DNA of 64,000 nt from Cellulophaga sp. HaHa_2_95 (GTDB lineage: Bacteria; Bacteroidota; Bacteroidia; Flavobacteriales; Flavobacteriaceae). Location: NCBI RefSeq assembly GCF_019278565.1, contig NZ_CP058988.1, positions 3,844,001-3,908,000 of the forward strand, in the 5' to 3' direction. A program made the position numbers and the translations under genes. Shown one piece after another: positions 9,749-19,011 of the stretch (position 1 is its first letter; the number at the start of each line of letters is the position of its first letter). The notes beneath the pieces were generated by a model. The model worked only from the letters and a program-made list of their open reading frames with translations. It had not been told where the DNA came from and made no database searches.

Positions 9749-11203
9749 ATGTCATCAATAAAAGAATACAAGCTTTTTATAAACGGGGAATGGAGAACCT
9801 CAACATCAGGAGAAACTATAGATATCATTAGCCCTTCCAATGGAGAGATTGTAGCACGTGTGCAAAACGGTACTGCCGAAGAAGCTATAGAAACACTTCA
9901 ATTTGCAGATAAAGCTCAAAAAGAATGGAAAAAATTACCTGCTAGAACCAGAGCAGATTTGTTATATAAGCTAGCCGATGAAATTGATGCAAATACAGAA
10001 TATTTAGCAGAATTGTTAACTAAAGAACAAGGAAAGCTTTTGAAAGTAGCTCGGTTTGAAGTAGCTGTTACAGCTTCATTTATCAGATATGCTTGCGAAG
10101 GTGCACGTAGAATTGAAGGAGATATTATTCCTTCTGATAATCCGAACGAACAAATATGGATTCAAAAAGTTCCTCGTGGAGTCGTAGTTGCTATTACGGC
10201 TTGGAATTTCCCACTGGCATTAGCAGGTCGTAAATTGGGACCCGCTTTAGTTGCCGGAAATGCGATTGTAATTAAACCAACTTCTGAAACGCCTTTGGCA
10301 ACTTTAGAGTTAGGAAATTTAGCAAATAAGGTAGGTATCCCTGCAGGAGTTATCAATATTCTTACAGGACCAGGTAGAGCCATGGGGAATGCCTTAGTAG
10401 AAAGTCCTATTTGCAAAATGGTCACCATGACTGGCTCTACACCGGTTGGCCAACAAATAGCACGTAATGCTGCTCAAAACTTAACACATGTTCAATTAGA
10501 GTTAGGAGGTAAAGCACCTTTTATCGTTTTTGAAGATGCCGATATTGATGCTGCTGTAGATGCCGCTTTACATTCTCGTTTTGATAATTGCGGACAAGTA
10601 TGCACCTGTAATGAAAGAATGTATTTACATGAAGGCATCTATGATGTGTTTATGGAAAAATTCATAGCCAAAACAAAAGCTATAAAAGTTGGCGATCCTA
10701 TGTTGGAAGATACAGATATGGGACCTAAAGTAAATGCTGCAGAATTAAAGCATATGGAGCACCTAGTAGCGGTAAGTATTCAAGAAGGTGCAACAGTTGC
10801 CACAGGAGGAAAAAGACCGGAAGGTGCCGAGTTTGAAAAAGGGTTTTGGTTTGAACCTACCGTTTTAACGAATGTGACTCAAGAAATGACTATTGTTCAC
10901 GAAGAATCATTTGGGCCTATTCTACCGGTTTTAAAATTCAAAACTTTTGACGAAGTCATTGGGTATGCCAACGACTGTGAATATGGTTTGGCGGCAATGG
11001 TTTTTACCAATGATATGAATACCATCATGAAGTGTAATGATGAATTAGAATATGGTGAAATCTATGTAAACCGTGGCCATGGAGAGCAGCATCAAGGGTT
11101 CCATAATGGATATAAATTATCGGGTTCTGGTGGTGAAGATGGCAAGTATGGTTTTGAACAATACATGGAAAAGAAAACTTTTTACATTAGACATAAAGCT
11201 TAG
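9749..11203 (+). CDS. NAD(P)-dependent aldehyde dehydrogenase, probable 3,6-anhydro-L-galactose dehydrogenase
   Basis: ALDH-superfamily enzyme of 484 residues, closest in memory to AldA (lactaldehyde dehydrogenase). Visible motifs are the cofactor region AWNFPLALAGRKLGPAL, the general base in LELGGKAP, the catalytic Cys in NCGQVCTC, and HEESFGPILPV. In agar metabolism an AldA-like enzyme oxidises 3,6-anhydro-L-galactose to 3,6-anhydro-L-galactonate. The next gene is the cycloisomerase that uses exactly this product, which is the main reason for the call. Lactaldehyde dehydrogenase is the alternative but no lactaldehyde-forming enzyme is visible in the window. Confidence 0.87.
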   Translation: MSSIKEYKLFINGEWRTSTSGETIDIISPSNGEIVARVQNGTAEEAIETLQFADKAQKEWKKLPARTRADLLYKLADEIDANTEYLAELLTKEQGKLLKVARFEVAVTASFIRYACEGARRIEGDIIPSDNPNEQIWIQKVPRGVVVAITAWNFPLALAGRKLGPALVAGNAIVIKPTSETPLATLELGNLANKVGIPAGVINILTGPGRAMGNALVESPICKMVTMTGSTPVGQQIARNAAQNLTHVQLELGGKAPFIVFEDADIDAAVDAALHSRFDNCGQVCTCNERMYLHEGIYDVFMEKFIAKTKAIKVGDPMLEDTDMGPKVNAAELKHMEHLVAVSIQEGATVATGGKRPEGAEFEKGFWFEPTVLTNVTQEMTIVHEESFGPILPVLKFKTFDEVIGYANDCEYGLAAMVFTNDMNTIMKCNDELEYGEIYVNRGHGEQHQGFHNGYKLSGSGGEDGKYGFEQYMEKKTFYIRHKA

Positions 11204-11235
11204 CTAGTAATCACTTGTATTTATAGACCTAAAAA

Positions 11236-12327
11236 ATGAGCACAGCAATAAAGAGTATCATTTCAAAACTATTTAAAGTACCCCTACCGGAAGTATTGAA
11301 TGACGCAAAACATGGTGACCATACCCATTTCGAATTAATTACCACCACCATTACTTTGGAAGATGGTAGTGAAGGAACCGGCTATACGTATACCGGAGGA
11401 AAAGGTGGTCATGCCATTAAAGCAATGATAGATCATGATTTCGCCGGGGTTCTTCTAGGTAAAGATGGTACAGATATAGACGGTATCTATGATTTTATGG
11501 AGTGGCATATTCACTACGTTGGTCGTGGAGGGATAGCGTCTTTTGCCATATCTACTATTGATATTGCGCTTTGGGATATTAAATGTAAAAAAGCAGTACT
11601 TCCGCTATGGAAAATGGCTGGTGGTGCAGATAATACGTGTAAAGCATATTGTGGAGGAATAGATTTACAATTCCCGATACCTAAGCTTTTAAATAATATG
11701 AAAACCTATTTAGCAAATGGCTTTAACGCTGTTAAAATAAAAATAGGAAGAGAAAATTTAGAGGAAGATCTAGAACGCATAAAAGCGGTACGAGAATTTA
11801 TTGGTCCAGAAGTAACATTCATGGTAGATGCCAATTATTCTATGTCTATTGAAAAAGCAATTAGGGCCATTGAAGGTTTTAAAAAATACAATATCACTTG
11901 GTTTGAAGAACCTATTATACCAGATGATTATAAAGGGTTTGCAGAAATAGCAGAGAAAACGGGATTCCCATTAGCTATGGGGGAAAACCTGCATACTATT
12001 CATGAATTTGAATATGCTTTTGATCAAGCAAAATTATCCTTTATTCAGCCAGATGCTTCTAATTGTGGCGGAGTTACGGGTTGGCTTAAAGCCGCACGTT
12101 TAGCAGATAATCACGGCATACCGGCATGCTCTCATGGTATGCAAGAACTACATGTAAGTTTAGTTTCTGCACAACCAAATGCGGGATGGTTGGAAGTTCA
12201 TAGTTTCCCTATTGATGCATATACCACCAGACCACTCGTAGTAGAAAATTACCGTGCAGTAGCCTCTAACGAGCCTGGAACAGGGGTGGTTTTTAATTGG
12301 GAAAAACTAGCACCATATCAACAATAA
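11236..12327 (+). CDS. 3,6-anhydro-L-galactonate cycloisomerase (enolase superfamily)
   Basis: Opens the anhydro ring of 3,6-anhydro-L-galactonate to give 2-keto-3-deoxy-L-galactonate. The 363-residue protein has the enolase-superfamily capping domain and barrel, with the KxK motif (VKIKIG) and successive metal ligands in FMVDAN, FEEP and MGEN, then the [10 protein letters not shown] segment. From memory it is strikingly like the characterised Vibrio sp. EJY3 enzyme, including [18 protein letters not shown] and [12 protein letters not shown]. This is the diagnostic gene of the operon and marks the organism as an agar/porphyran user. Cytosolic, 32 bases after the AHG dehydrogenase. Confidence 0.93.
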   Translation: MSTAIKSIISKLFKVPLPEVLNDAKHGDHTHFELITTTITLEDGSEGTGYTYTGGKGGHAIKAMIDHDFAGVLLGKDGTDIDGIYDFMEWHIHYVGRGGIASFAISTIDIALWDIKCKKAVLPLWKMAGGADNTCKAYCGGIDLQFPIPKLLNNMKTYLANGFNAVKIKIGRENLEEDLERIKAVREFIGPEVTFMVDANYSMSIEKAIRAIEGFKKYNITWFEEPIIPDDYKGFAEIAEKTGFPLAMGENLHTIHEFEYAFDQAKLSFIQPDASNCGGVTGWLKAARLADNHGIPACSHGMQELHVSLVSAQPNAGWLEVHSFPIDAYTTRPLVVENYRAVASNEPGTGVVFNWEKLAPYQQ

Positions 12328-12336
12328 AACAATCGT

Positions 12337-13377
12337 ATGAACGTGATAAAAAGTGATTTCGGAGTTATAGAAGATAAGAAAGTAGCATTATTTACTTTAA
12401 AAAATGCTAAAGGTATGGTAGTGAAAATTACCAATTACGGAGCTACTATCACCTCCATACAACTACCCGATGCTCAAGGGGCACTGAAAGAAATTGTTTG
12501 TGGTTTTGATTCCTTAGAAGGCTATTTCTCTGATGCATATAAAAATAACTCCCCTTATTTTGGAGCTACGGTGGGCCGATATTGCTCTCAAATAAAAGAT
12601 GCGAAGTTTAGTCTAAATGGTAAAACCTACGATTTAGCAGATAATTGTGGACTTAACAATTTACATGGTGGCGTTGTTGGTTTTGATAAAAGAATTTGGA
12701 GTGTTACCACCAAGGATGCGGATGCAGCTTCTATTACTATGTCTCTACAAAGTAAAGCTATGGAAGAAGGCTTTCCTGGGAACGTAAAATTAAGTGTTTC
12801 CTTTACGTTGACCGATCATAATGAGCTAAAAATTCAATACTTAGCCACCCCAGATGAAGATACTCCGTTATCGCTCACTAATCATACCTATTTTAATTTA
12901 TCTGGCTTTTCTGAGAGTGTAGAAAGTCATACTGCACAAGTGCATACCAACAAGCGCTTAGCATTAGATGAAACTGGCGCCGCTACTGGAAAAATAATCA
13001 ATATAGAAGGGCAACCTGATGATTTACGAGAAGAAAAACGTATTGGAGCTATTCACGAAGCCCTAAATGATGGCTTTGAACATTTTTATGTTTTTGATGA
13101 AGAGGAAGTCCCAAAGAAAGTAGCTTCAATTGCTGATAGTCAGAAACTAGTACGTTTAGATGTTTATTCTACAGAGCCCTGTATGCTTTTGTATACGGGA
13201 AAATATACTTCAGATGATTTGAAAAGAGAAAACGGAATTCAATATGGAAAATATAGAGGATTCTGTTGCGAAACACATCGATATCCTAATGGGCCTAATA
13301 TTGAAGGTTCTCCTAATTCGATTACTAAAGCTGGTGAAAATTTCACGAGCACGACAGTGTTCAAATTTTCATTTTAA
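12337..13377 (+). CDS. galM: Aldose 1-epimerase (mutarotase)
   Basis: GalM-type mutarotase of 346 residues without a signal peptide. Family motifs are NLHGG (residues ~108), SLTNHTYFNLSG holding the catalytic His, and CCETHRYPNGPN with the catalytic Glu near the C-terminus. It would interconvert anomers of D-galactose or another aldose entering the cell. It starts 9 bases after the cycloisomerase, so sugar released with AHG is the likely substrate. Confidence 0.9.
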   Translation: MNVIKSDFGVIEDKKVALFTLKNAKGMVVKITNYGATITSIQLPDAQGALKEIVCGFDSLEGYFSDAYKNNSPYFGATVGRYCSQIKDAKFSLNGKTYDLADNCGLNNLHGGVVGFDKRIWSVTTKDADAASITMSLQSKAMEEGFPGNVKLSVSFTLTDHNELKIQYLATPDEDTPLSLTNHTYFNLSGFSESVESHTAQVHTNKRLALDETGAATGKIINIEGQPDDLREEKRIGAIHEALNDGFEHFYVFDEEEVPKKVASIADSQKLVRLDVYSTEPCMLLYTGKYTSDDLKRENGIQYGKYRGFCCETHRYPNGPNIEGSPNSITKAGENFTSTTVFKFSF

Positions 13378-13409
13378 CGATAATTAATTAACTCAAAAAA
13401 TAACCAATT

Positions 13410-14423
13410 ATGACAGAAGGAGTTTTACTGGCAATTTTTGCCGGACTAATGCTTGGGCTTTATGCCTTACCTGAAAAGTTTACCAAGGGCTTTAAATATG
13501 AAAACACTTGGAGTTTATTCTTTTTACTCACCATGTTTGTGGTACCCATCATTGCGTCGGTTACTTTAATTGATGGGTTTGCTTCCATATTTGGCAATAT
13601 GCCTACAGATATTTGGATAAAAATGGGTCTTACTAGTTTTCTATGGGGCGTTGGGGTTATGATGTGGAGTAAAGCCATTAATCATATTGGTCTTTCTTTA
13701 GGTTTTTCCCTTTTTATCGGTACCATAATATTAGTAGGTTCCGTCTTACCATTTATTGAAGATGGCTTACCTCCTACCAACAAACTAACAACCATTCTAC
13801 TAGGACTCTTTGTTGTTTTAATAGGAATATTTGCTAATGGAAAAGCAGGCTTTATTCGTGAAAAAGTTGAAAAGGCCAATCATGAAAATAAGGAACAAAA
13901 AGGTTCTATGGCTACAGGTATTTTAATTGCAGTTATCGGAGGTCTACTCGCCACCGGATTCAGTTATGCCAATGCAGCGGGTAGACCTTATTTACATGAA
14001 GCTAGTCAGGCTGCAGGAAATGCTGAATGGATAACAGCCGTTGCGGTAATGTTTCCTATTTTTATTAGTGGTGGTCTAGTAATGACAGCCTATTTTCTTT
14101 GGCAACTGACTACAAAAAAGGCCTGGGGAGATTTTAAAACACCTGCTTTTGGTAAAAACTTTGTACTTATACTCGTCATGGCTTTCTTTCATTATGCCGC
14201 ATCTGCCCTATTCGCATTTGCAGCCTATAAATTAGGTGCATCAGGAAATACCGTTGGTTACGCCATATTTAATACTTCTTGTGTGGTAACAGCTATCATA
14301 AGTGGTATAATTACTAAGGAATGGGTCAAAGCATCGCCAAAAGCGCGCAAACTCTTATATGTTGGTTTAAGCTGTATGGTAATAGGTATCGTCATTGTTG
14401 CTTACAGCAATAGTTTAGCATAA
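13410..14423 (+). CDS. RhaT-like sugar permease (DMT superfamily)
   Basis: A 337-residue membrane protein with about ten transmembrane segments. It resembles the L-rhamnose:H+ symporter RhaT in its start (GVLLAIFAGLMLGLYALPEKF), the WGVGVMMWSKAINHIGLSLG region and the end. As last gene of the AHG operon it is the natural candidate for uptake of 3,6-anhydro-L-galactose, a 6-deoxy-like hydrophobic L-sugar. No such transporter specificity is known to me, so the substrate is inference. It is followed by a strong bidirectional terminator. Confidence 0.8.
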   Translation: MTEGVLLAIFAGLMLGLYALPEKFTKGFKYENTWSLFFLLTMFVVPIIASVTLIDGFASIFGNMPTDIWIKMGLTSFLWGVGVMMWSKAINHIGLSLGFSLFIGTIILVGSVLPFIEDGLPPTNKLTTILLGLFVVLIGIFANGKAGFIREKVEKANHENKEQKGSMATGILIAVIGGLLATGFSYANAAGRPYLHEASQAAGNAEWITAVAVMFPIFISGGLVMTAYFLWQLTTKKAWGDFKTPAFGKNFVLILVMAFFHYAASALFAFAAYKLGASGNTVGYAIFNTSCVVTAIISGIITKEWVKASPKARKLLYVGLSCMVIGIVIVAYSNSLA

Positions 14424-14447
14424 TCCTACCTTAAAAAACATTATTTT

Positions 14448-14482
14448 AAGAAAGCCAAATCATTTTTGATTTGGCTTTCTTA
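14448..14482. terminator. Bidirectional terminator between AHG operon and GH16
   Basis: Perfect 15-bp stem (AAGAAAGCCAAATCA with TGATTTGGCTTTCTT) and a 4-base loop, located between the convergent RhaT-like gene and GH16 gene, 8 bases from the latter's stop. Confidence 0.9.
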
Positions 14483-14489
14483 TTGCTTC

Positions 14490-15440
14490 TTATTCCGGTT
14501 TGTAAACCCGAATCCAATCGACTTTCATGACTGTTTTTTCTTCATTAGTTACCGTAGGGTCTGTTAAAAAATTTATTCCTTGAGTTTCTCTCCAGGACTG
14601 TGCTGCGGCGCTAATAATCATATGCATCGGCTTAGTAAAACCTACTCCATTAGTATAATTTTCAGGATCTATTTCTGCAATGGGAGTTTTTCGAACTAAA
14701 ACACCATCTACGTAATACGATAAATTCCAAGGGTCTTCCCATAGCACCCCATACTTATGATAATCTGCTGACCAAATGGTATTATTACCATCCGCATACC
14801 AAGTTTCAGGACCTGTTGGTTGATAATCTTGAAACGGTTCTCGAATAAATACATGATGACTCAAATGCAATCGTTTTGAGAAATAATCATTGCTTTTAGC
14901 TCCAAAGGCTTCTAAATTATCTATCTCCTCTGTAGAATCATCACTGAGCATCCATACCGCAGAAGAAAGAACAGATTCGCTGAGCTTAACACCTACCTCC
15001 ATATATAAAGGATAAGTCGCCTTTGCTTTAGACGTAATACAACCGGTTTTGATAATTCCGTTATCAATAGTTGCCTTAAATAGTAATTCCCCATGTTCTA
15101 TTGATGATTGTGCTGCGGTATACTTTGTTATACCTGGACCTGTCCAACCATTAAAAAATCCGTCATGCCAATCTCTAGAAAACTTTTCGGACTGCTTCCC
15201 TTCTGTATCATTAAACTCGTTAGACACCTTAGCTTGTATAGTCCATTGTTTTCCTGCTCCTGCATTTGGTAAAAATGCTACATCAGTACTTTCAGGAGCA
15301 CTTAGATCATCCAATCCTGTTTTTTCCTCACCTAAAGGCTCGTTAGATACACTTTGATGTTGGCTAGAGCAACTCCCCAGAAATATACTTATCATCAAAA
15401 CTCTAAAAGCATTGCCCATCGTGATTATTTTATTTTTCAT
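14490..15440 (-). CDS. GH16 beta-agarase/porphyranase-like lipoprotein
   Basis: Endo-acting GH16 jelly-roll enzyme of 316 residues, anchored as a lipoprotein (LGSC, Cys24). The catalytic signature is EIDNLE with nucleophile Glu172, Asp174 and acid/base Glu177. The surrounding WMLSDDST, HHVFIREPFQDYQP and KVDWIRVYKP are features I associate with GH16 beta-agarases and porphyranases of Zobellia. It would cut internal beta-1,4 bonds and leave products for the GH2/GH117 enzymes. The gene is monocistronic: a terminator on each side and its own upstream region, which contains a 14-base word shared with the GH2 promoter. Agarase versus porphyranase cannot be settled by eye. Confidence 0.88.
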   Translation of the reverse strand: MKNKIITMGNAFRVLMISIFLGSCSSQHQSVSNEPLGEEKTGLDDLSAPESTDVAFLPNAGAGKQWTIQAKVSNEFNDTEGKQSEKFSRDWHDGFFNGWTGPGITKYTAAQSSIEHGELLFKATIDNGIIKTGCITSKAKATYPLYMEVGVKLSESVLSSAVWMLSDDSTEEIDNLEAFGAKSNDYFSKRLHLSHHVFIREPFQDYQPTGPETWYADGNNTIWSADYHKYGVLWEDPWNLSYYVDGVLVRKTPIAEIDPENYTNGVGFTKPMHMIISAAAQSWRETQGINFLTDPTVTNEEKTVMKVDWIRVYKPE

Positions 15441-15499
15441 CGCTAAAATTTTATAATAACTGAAGATCTCAAAAAATAAATCATACCGCGAACGGCACC

Positions 15500-15513
15500 A
15501 CTAGACAAAAACT
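15500..15513 (-). promoter_or_regulatory. Candidate operator word upstream of GH16
   Basis: Reverse complement reads AGTTTTTGTCTAGT, identical over 14 bases to 1318-1331 in front of the GH2/GH117 pair. It lies between the terminator of the L-galactose operon and the GH16 start. Confidence 0.3.
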
Positions 15514-15517
15514 GAAC

Positions 15518-15562
15518 TAAAAAAAAAGAGTTTAGGCGTTTTATATAAAACTCCTAAACTCT
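15518..15562 (-). terminator. Terminator of the L-galactose operon
   Basis: On the minus strand AGAGTTTAGG pairs with CCTAAACTCT, with one internal mismatch then GTTTT/AAAAC continuing the stem, followed by an eight-T tract. It lies 31 bases beyond the mutarotase stop. Confidence 0.9.
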
Positions 15563-15592
15563 AAACTATCTAACACTAAAACTAACTATATC

Positions 15593-15934
15593 TTACAACT
15601 GAAAAATCTTCTCTAATGCAATCCATTTTTCCCCTTTTTCTGCCCATGGTAATTCTTGCTGGTAGTCCCACATGAGATTTTCCCATTCTTGCACTTTTGG
15701 ATTTTGAGCATCCAATGCTGCTTTTTTATCAGGATTAAAAGTTTCATTTACTTCCATAATCATAAACATTCTATTACCTGTTAAATAGATTTGCATGTCT
15801 ACGATACCAGCATCTTTTATACTCTTTGTAATTTCTGGCCAAGCTTTTCCTTCCGCATGATAGGCTTTATATTCCGCTATTAATTTAGAATCATCTTTTA
15901 GATCGCAAGAATAACAATATCTCTTTATACTCAT
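15593..15934 (-). CDS. RhaM/FucU-type sugar mutarotase (DUF718)
   Basis: A 113-residue protein of the L-rhamnose mutarotase family, with the conserved YHAEGKAWPEI (catalytic His) and WENLMWDYQQELP. Family members interconvert anomers of L-rhamnose or L-fucose. Here it is the last gene of an operon with a FucP-like symporter and an L-fucose-dehydrogenase-like SDR; L-galactose or L-fucose is the likely sugar. It starts 5 bases after the transporter stop. Confidence 0.85.
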   Translation of the reverse strand: MSIKRYCYSCDLKDDSKLIAEYKAYHAEGKAWPEITKSIKDAGIVDMQIYLTGNRMFMIMEVNETFNPDKKAALDAQNPKVQEWENLMWDYQQELPWAEKGEKWIALEKIFQL

Positions 15935-15939
15935 TGGTT

Positions 15940-17277
15940 CTATTTTTTTGATGTATTAAAAGTTACATAACCATAGATTGTCACAACAATCAAGCAAATG
16001 AGTGGTAAAATAAAAGAAAAATTAATTTCAGGAATAAAACCTAAAACCTGCACATCTGAAAAACCAGGGCCACCCCAATCTAATATACCACCTTGCAAAA
16101 CAGGCATTAATGCCCCCCCTACAATAGCCATAACCAAACCCGCTGAGCCAATCTTTGCTTCATCGCCCATATCTTTTAAGGCGATACCGTAAATGGTTGG
16201 GAACATTATGGACATAAATAAGGAGATTCCTACTAAAGAATACAAGCCTATTTCTCCTGGCAATAAAATAGCTCCTGCAGAAAAAACAACTCCCCCTAGT
16301 CCAAATAACATTAGAACCTTAGACGGGTTCATGGTTTTCATTAAAGCTGTACCTATCCATCTACCCGATAAAAATATAATCATAGCTGCTACATTATACC
16401 ACGTTGCTGTTAATGCTTGATCTTCCGGTAAACTTTCGTTGATATTGTCTACATATTGAAAAATATAAGTCCAACACATAATTTGGGCCCCTACATAAAA
16501 TGCTTGTGCTACAACTCCAAAAACGTAATTTTTATTGGAGAATAATTTTTGAAACGACGCTGAGAGCGACATCTTATCAGCATCTACTGTTTTAGGTATT
16601 TTAGTAAATAAGATAACTCCCATAATAACCAAAACCACTAAACCTAAAATGATATAAGGAACACTAATTATGCTTAGGTCATTTTCTCTTACTACAGCTT
16701 TCGCACTAATAGATAGGGTATCGTACACCAATTCTCCTGCTTCATTTTTATCATCGGAACGCAATGCAGAAATAACAAACTGTTGCGCAACAATCATTCC
16801 TATTAAAGAGCCTATAGGATTAAAAGCCTGGGCTAAATTTAAACGTTGCGTTGCTGTTTCTTTATCTCCTAAGGATAAAATTAAGGGATTAGAAGTTGTT
16901 TCTAAAAATGCTAACCCGCAGGTAATCACCCAAAGCGATATTAAAAAATAATTAAATTCTTGAAGAGCTGCCGCTGGATAAAACAAGAAAGCGCCAATAG
17001 CATATAATGTTAAGCCTAAAATTATTCCGGCTTTATAACTGTATTTTCTGATAAATAACGCTGCTGGTAATGCCATAAAAAAGTATCCAAAATAAAATGC
17101 AAATTGTACTAAAGAAGCTTGCATATTAGATAGTTCAGGCATTACTTTTTTAAATGCAGAAACCATAGGGTTAGTTAAATCATTGGCAATACCCCATAAT
17201 GCAAATAAAGAAGTGATAATAATAAAAGGAAATAATAACTCTCGTTTTACAACTGGGGTATTTTTAGACTGACTCAT
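15940..17277 (-). CDS. fucP: FucP-type L-fucose/L-galactose:H+ symporter (MFS)
   Basis: A 445-residue MFS carrier with about twelve transmembrane segments and the FucP-family start LFALWGIANDLTNPM. ATG at 17277 (MSQSK) is preferred over 17319, which would add 14 residues before the first cytoplasmic segment. E. coli FucP is known to transport L-galactose and D-arabinose as well as L-fucose, so the carrier fits uptake of L-galactose released from porphyran. The rest of the operon (UxaA, UxaB, LgoD-like) fits L-galactose better than L-fucose. Substrate is inferred. Confidence 0.85.
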   Translation of the reverse strand: MSQSKNTPVVKRELLFPFIIITSLFALWGIANDLTNPMVSAFKKVMPELSNMQASLVQFAFYFGYFFMALPAALFIRKYSYKAGIILGLTLYAIGAFLFYPAAALQEFNYFLISLWVITCGLAFLETTSNPLILSLGDKETATQRLNLAQAFNPIGSLIGMIVAQQFVISALRSDDKNEAGELVYDTLSISAKAVVRENDLSIISVPYIILGLVVLVIMGVILFTKIPKTVDADKMSLSASFQKLFSNKNYVFGVVAQAFYVGAQIMCWTYIFQYVDNINESLPEDQALTATWYNVAAMIIFLSGRWIGTALMKTMNPSKVLMLFGLGGVVFSAGAILLPGEIGLYSLVGISLFMSIMFPTIYGIALKDMGDEAKIGSAGLVMAIVGGALMPVLQGGILDWGGPGFSDVQVLGFIPEINFSFILPLICLIVVTIYGYVTFNTSKK

Positions 17278-17372
17278 ATGTGGGTTGATTAATTTTAAGA
17301 TCAAAAATAGAAATGACAAGGGTGCTTCAAGGCGATAAGCGTCTTAAATAATAACACAAATGTCTTTTAATC

Positions 17373-18164
17373 TTATTCTGTGAGTAGTGATCTATCCAAA
17401 TGAACGTATCCGCCATCTACGGTTATAAATTGTCCTGTAGTATGTGATGATTTCTCTGAGATGGTAAACAAACATTGATCTGCGATTTCCGCAGGCATTG
17501 TCATTCTATTTTCTAAAGGAATTTTCTTTACAATAGCATTCAATTTCTCTTCGCCGTTTTCTAAGGTTTTTATCCAAGCATCATAGGCGGGAGTCCAACT
17601 TTCTGCAATAACTATGGCATTAGACCGAATTCCAAATTTTATTAAATCTACAGCCCACTCACGAGTTAGACCAAAAACACCTCCTTTAGAAGCTGCATAG
17701 CCAGACGTTCCTCCTTGCCCCGTAAGCGCAACTTTAGAACCTATATTTAGAATATTTCCATTTGTTTTTTTCAACATTGGAAGGCAGTATTTAGTCATGG
17801 CAAAATAACTTACCATATTTAGCTTTAAAGAGTACATAAAATCATCAATAGAAGCATCTAAACCAGCACCATCATTTACACCTACATTATTAATTAGCGC
17901 ATCGATTTTACCGTATTTATTTTCTATTTTTTTAACTGCTGCTTCAATCTGAACGACATCTGATAAATCTGTTTTCACAAACAACGCATCAATTCCTTTG
18001 TCTTGTAATTCTTTCTCGTAGCCAAACCCTCTATCATTACGACAAACAATAACCGGAATTGCTCCTTCTGCAGCTAAATGTTGAACAATGGTTTCTCCAA
18101 TGCTACCTTTTATACCTGCAGCACCAGTGACTACAATGATCTTATCTTTTAACTTTAAATCCAT
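17373..18164 (-). CDS. SDR, L-fucose/L-galactose 1-dehydrogenase-like
   Basis: A 263-residue short-chain dehydrogenase with cofactor loop TGAAGIKGSIG, NNVG and Y-x3-K in GYAASKGG. From memory it is close to the Burkholderia multivorans L-fucose dehydrogenase (shared NDGAGLDAS, ALTGQGGTSGYAASKG, ITVDGGYVHLDR). Such enzymes accept L-fucose, L-galactose and D-arabinose and give the 1,5-lactone. It lies 10 bases after the lactonase gene, which would hydrolyse the product. In this operon L-galactose is the more likely physiological substrate. Confidence 0.87.
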   Translation of the reverse strand: MDLKLKDKIIVVTGAAGIKGSIGETIVQHLAAEGAIPVIVCRNDRGFGYEKELQDKGIDALFVKTDLSDVVQIEAAVKKIENKYGKIDALINNVGVNDGAGLDASIDDFMYSLKLNMVSYFAMTKYCLPMLKKTNGNILNIGSKVALTGQGGTSGYAASKGGVFGLTREWAVDLIKFGIRSNAIVIAESWTPAYDAWIKTLENGEEKLNAIVKKIPLENRMTMPAEIADQCLFTISEKSSHTTGQFITVDGGYVHLDRSLLTE

Positions 18165-18174
18165 CTGCTATATT

Positions 18175-19002
18175 TTATAAATTGTAAAACTTTATGGCAT
18201 TCAAGCCCATAATTTTGGTCTGATCATCCTGTGGTAATTGCGCAATAAAATTGGTCACTATTTCTTTTACCCTTTGATAATTTCCTGCTACCAAACATAC
18301 CGGCCAATCAGAGCCAAAAAGTAACTTATCCGCTCCAAAAGCATCTAACACCCATTGCATATAGGGTTGCAGTTGTTCTGGCTTCCATGTATTATAATCT
18401 GCTTCCGTAATCATCCCTGAGAGTTTACAAAACACATTAGGCTCTTTTCCGATAGCCTCCATAAGCACAGCCCAGCCTTCAAAAAAACCATCCTTGATAT
18501 ACGGCTTTGCAATATGATCTATCACAAAATTGATTTTCGGAAACTTTTTCACAAACTCTAAAACAGCGCCTAATTGATGCGGAAATACAAGAATATCATA
18601 CGTAAAATTATATGGCTCTAATTTTGAAATTCCGTTTAAAAAATCGGGTCTCAATAAAAAATTATGATCTGCCTCTCCTTGAACTACATGGCGAAAACCT
18701 TTAACGATAGGAAACTGATGGTAATGTTTTAACACCTCTTCAATATCATCGGCTCTAAAGTCTACCCAACCTACAATTCCTTTTATAAAATCGTTCTTAG
18801 AAGCCAAATCCATTAGAAAATCGGTTTCCATGGTACTTTGGTTTGCTTCAACTGCCACACAGCCCGCTATACCGTTTTCAAAATAGGTTTTCTTAAGACT
18901 TGCTGGCATAAAATCTTTTCTGATTACGGCCATGTCTTCGTCTATCCAACTATGTTTGTTTGGTTCGTATTTCCAAAAATGTTGATGTGAATCTATAATC
19001 AT
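18175..19002 (-). CDS. Amidohydrolase, L-fucono/L-galactono-lactonase-like
   Basis: Amidohydrolase-2 family protein of 275 residues starting MIIDSHQHFWKY, with the HxH metal motif (His6, His8), VIDHIAKP and the terminal GSDWPVC. Characterised relatives hydrolyse L-fucono-1,4-lactone and L-galactono-lactone. Placement between the SDR and uxaB fits step two of an L-galactose route: lactone to L-galactonate. Cytosolic, no signal peptide. Confidence 0.87.
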   Translation of the reverse strand: MIIDSHQHFWKYEPNKHSWIDEDMAVIRKDFMPASLKKTYFENGIAGCVAVEANQSTMETDFLMDLASKNDFIKGIVGWVDFRADDIEEVLKHYHQFPIVKGFRHVVQGEADHNFLLRPDFLNGISKLEPYNFTYDILVFPHQLGAVLEFVKKFPKINFVIDHIAKPYIKDGFFEGWAVLMEAIGKEPNVFCKLSGMITEADYNTWKPEQLQPYMQWVLDAFGADKLLFGSDWPVCLVAGNYQRVKEIVTNFIAQLPQDDQTKIMGLNAIKFYNL

Positions 19003-19011
19003 ATTTACAAC

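Noticed and set aside
14490..15440. Kappa-carrageenase
   Set aside because: The motif environment (EIDNLE with HHVFIREPFQDYQP) is agarase/porphyranase-like, and GH117 plus the AHG-acid cycloisomerase point to L-type anhydrogalactose.
15940..19002. Simple L-fucose degradation operon
   Set aside because: FucP-, SDR- and lactonase-like genes fit fucose, but no KDF dehydrogenase/hydrolase follows and UxaA/UxaB plus LgoD-like genes only make sense with a C6-hydroxylated sugar.
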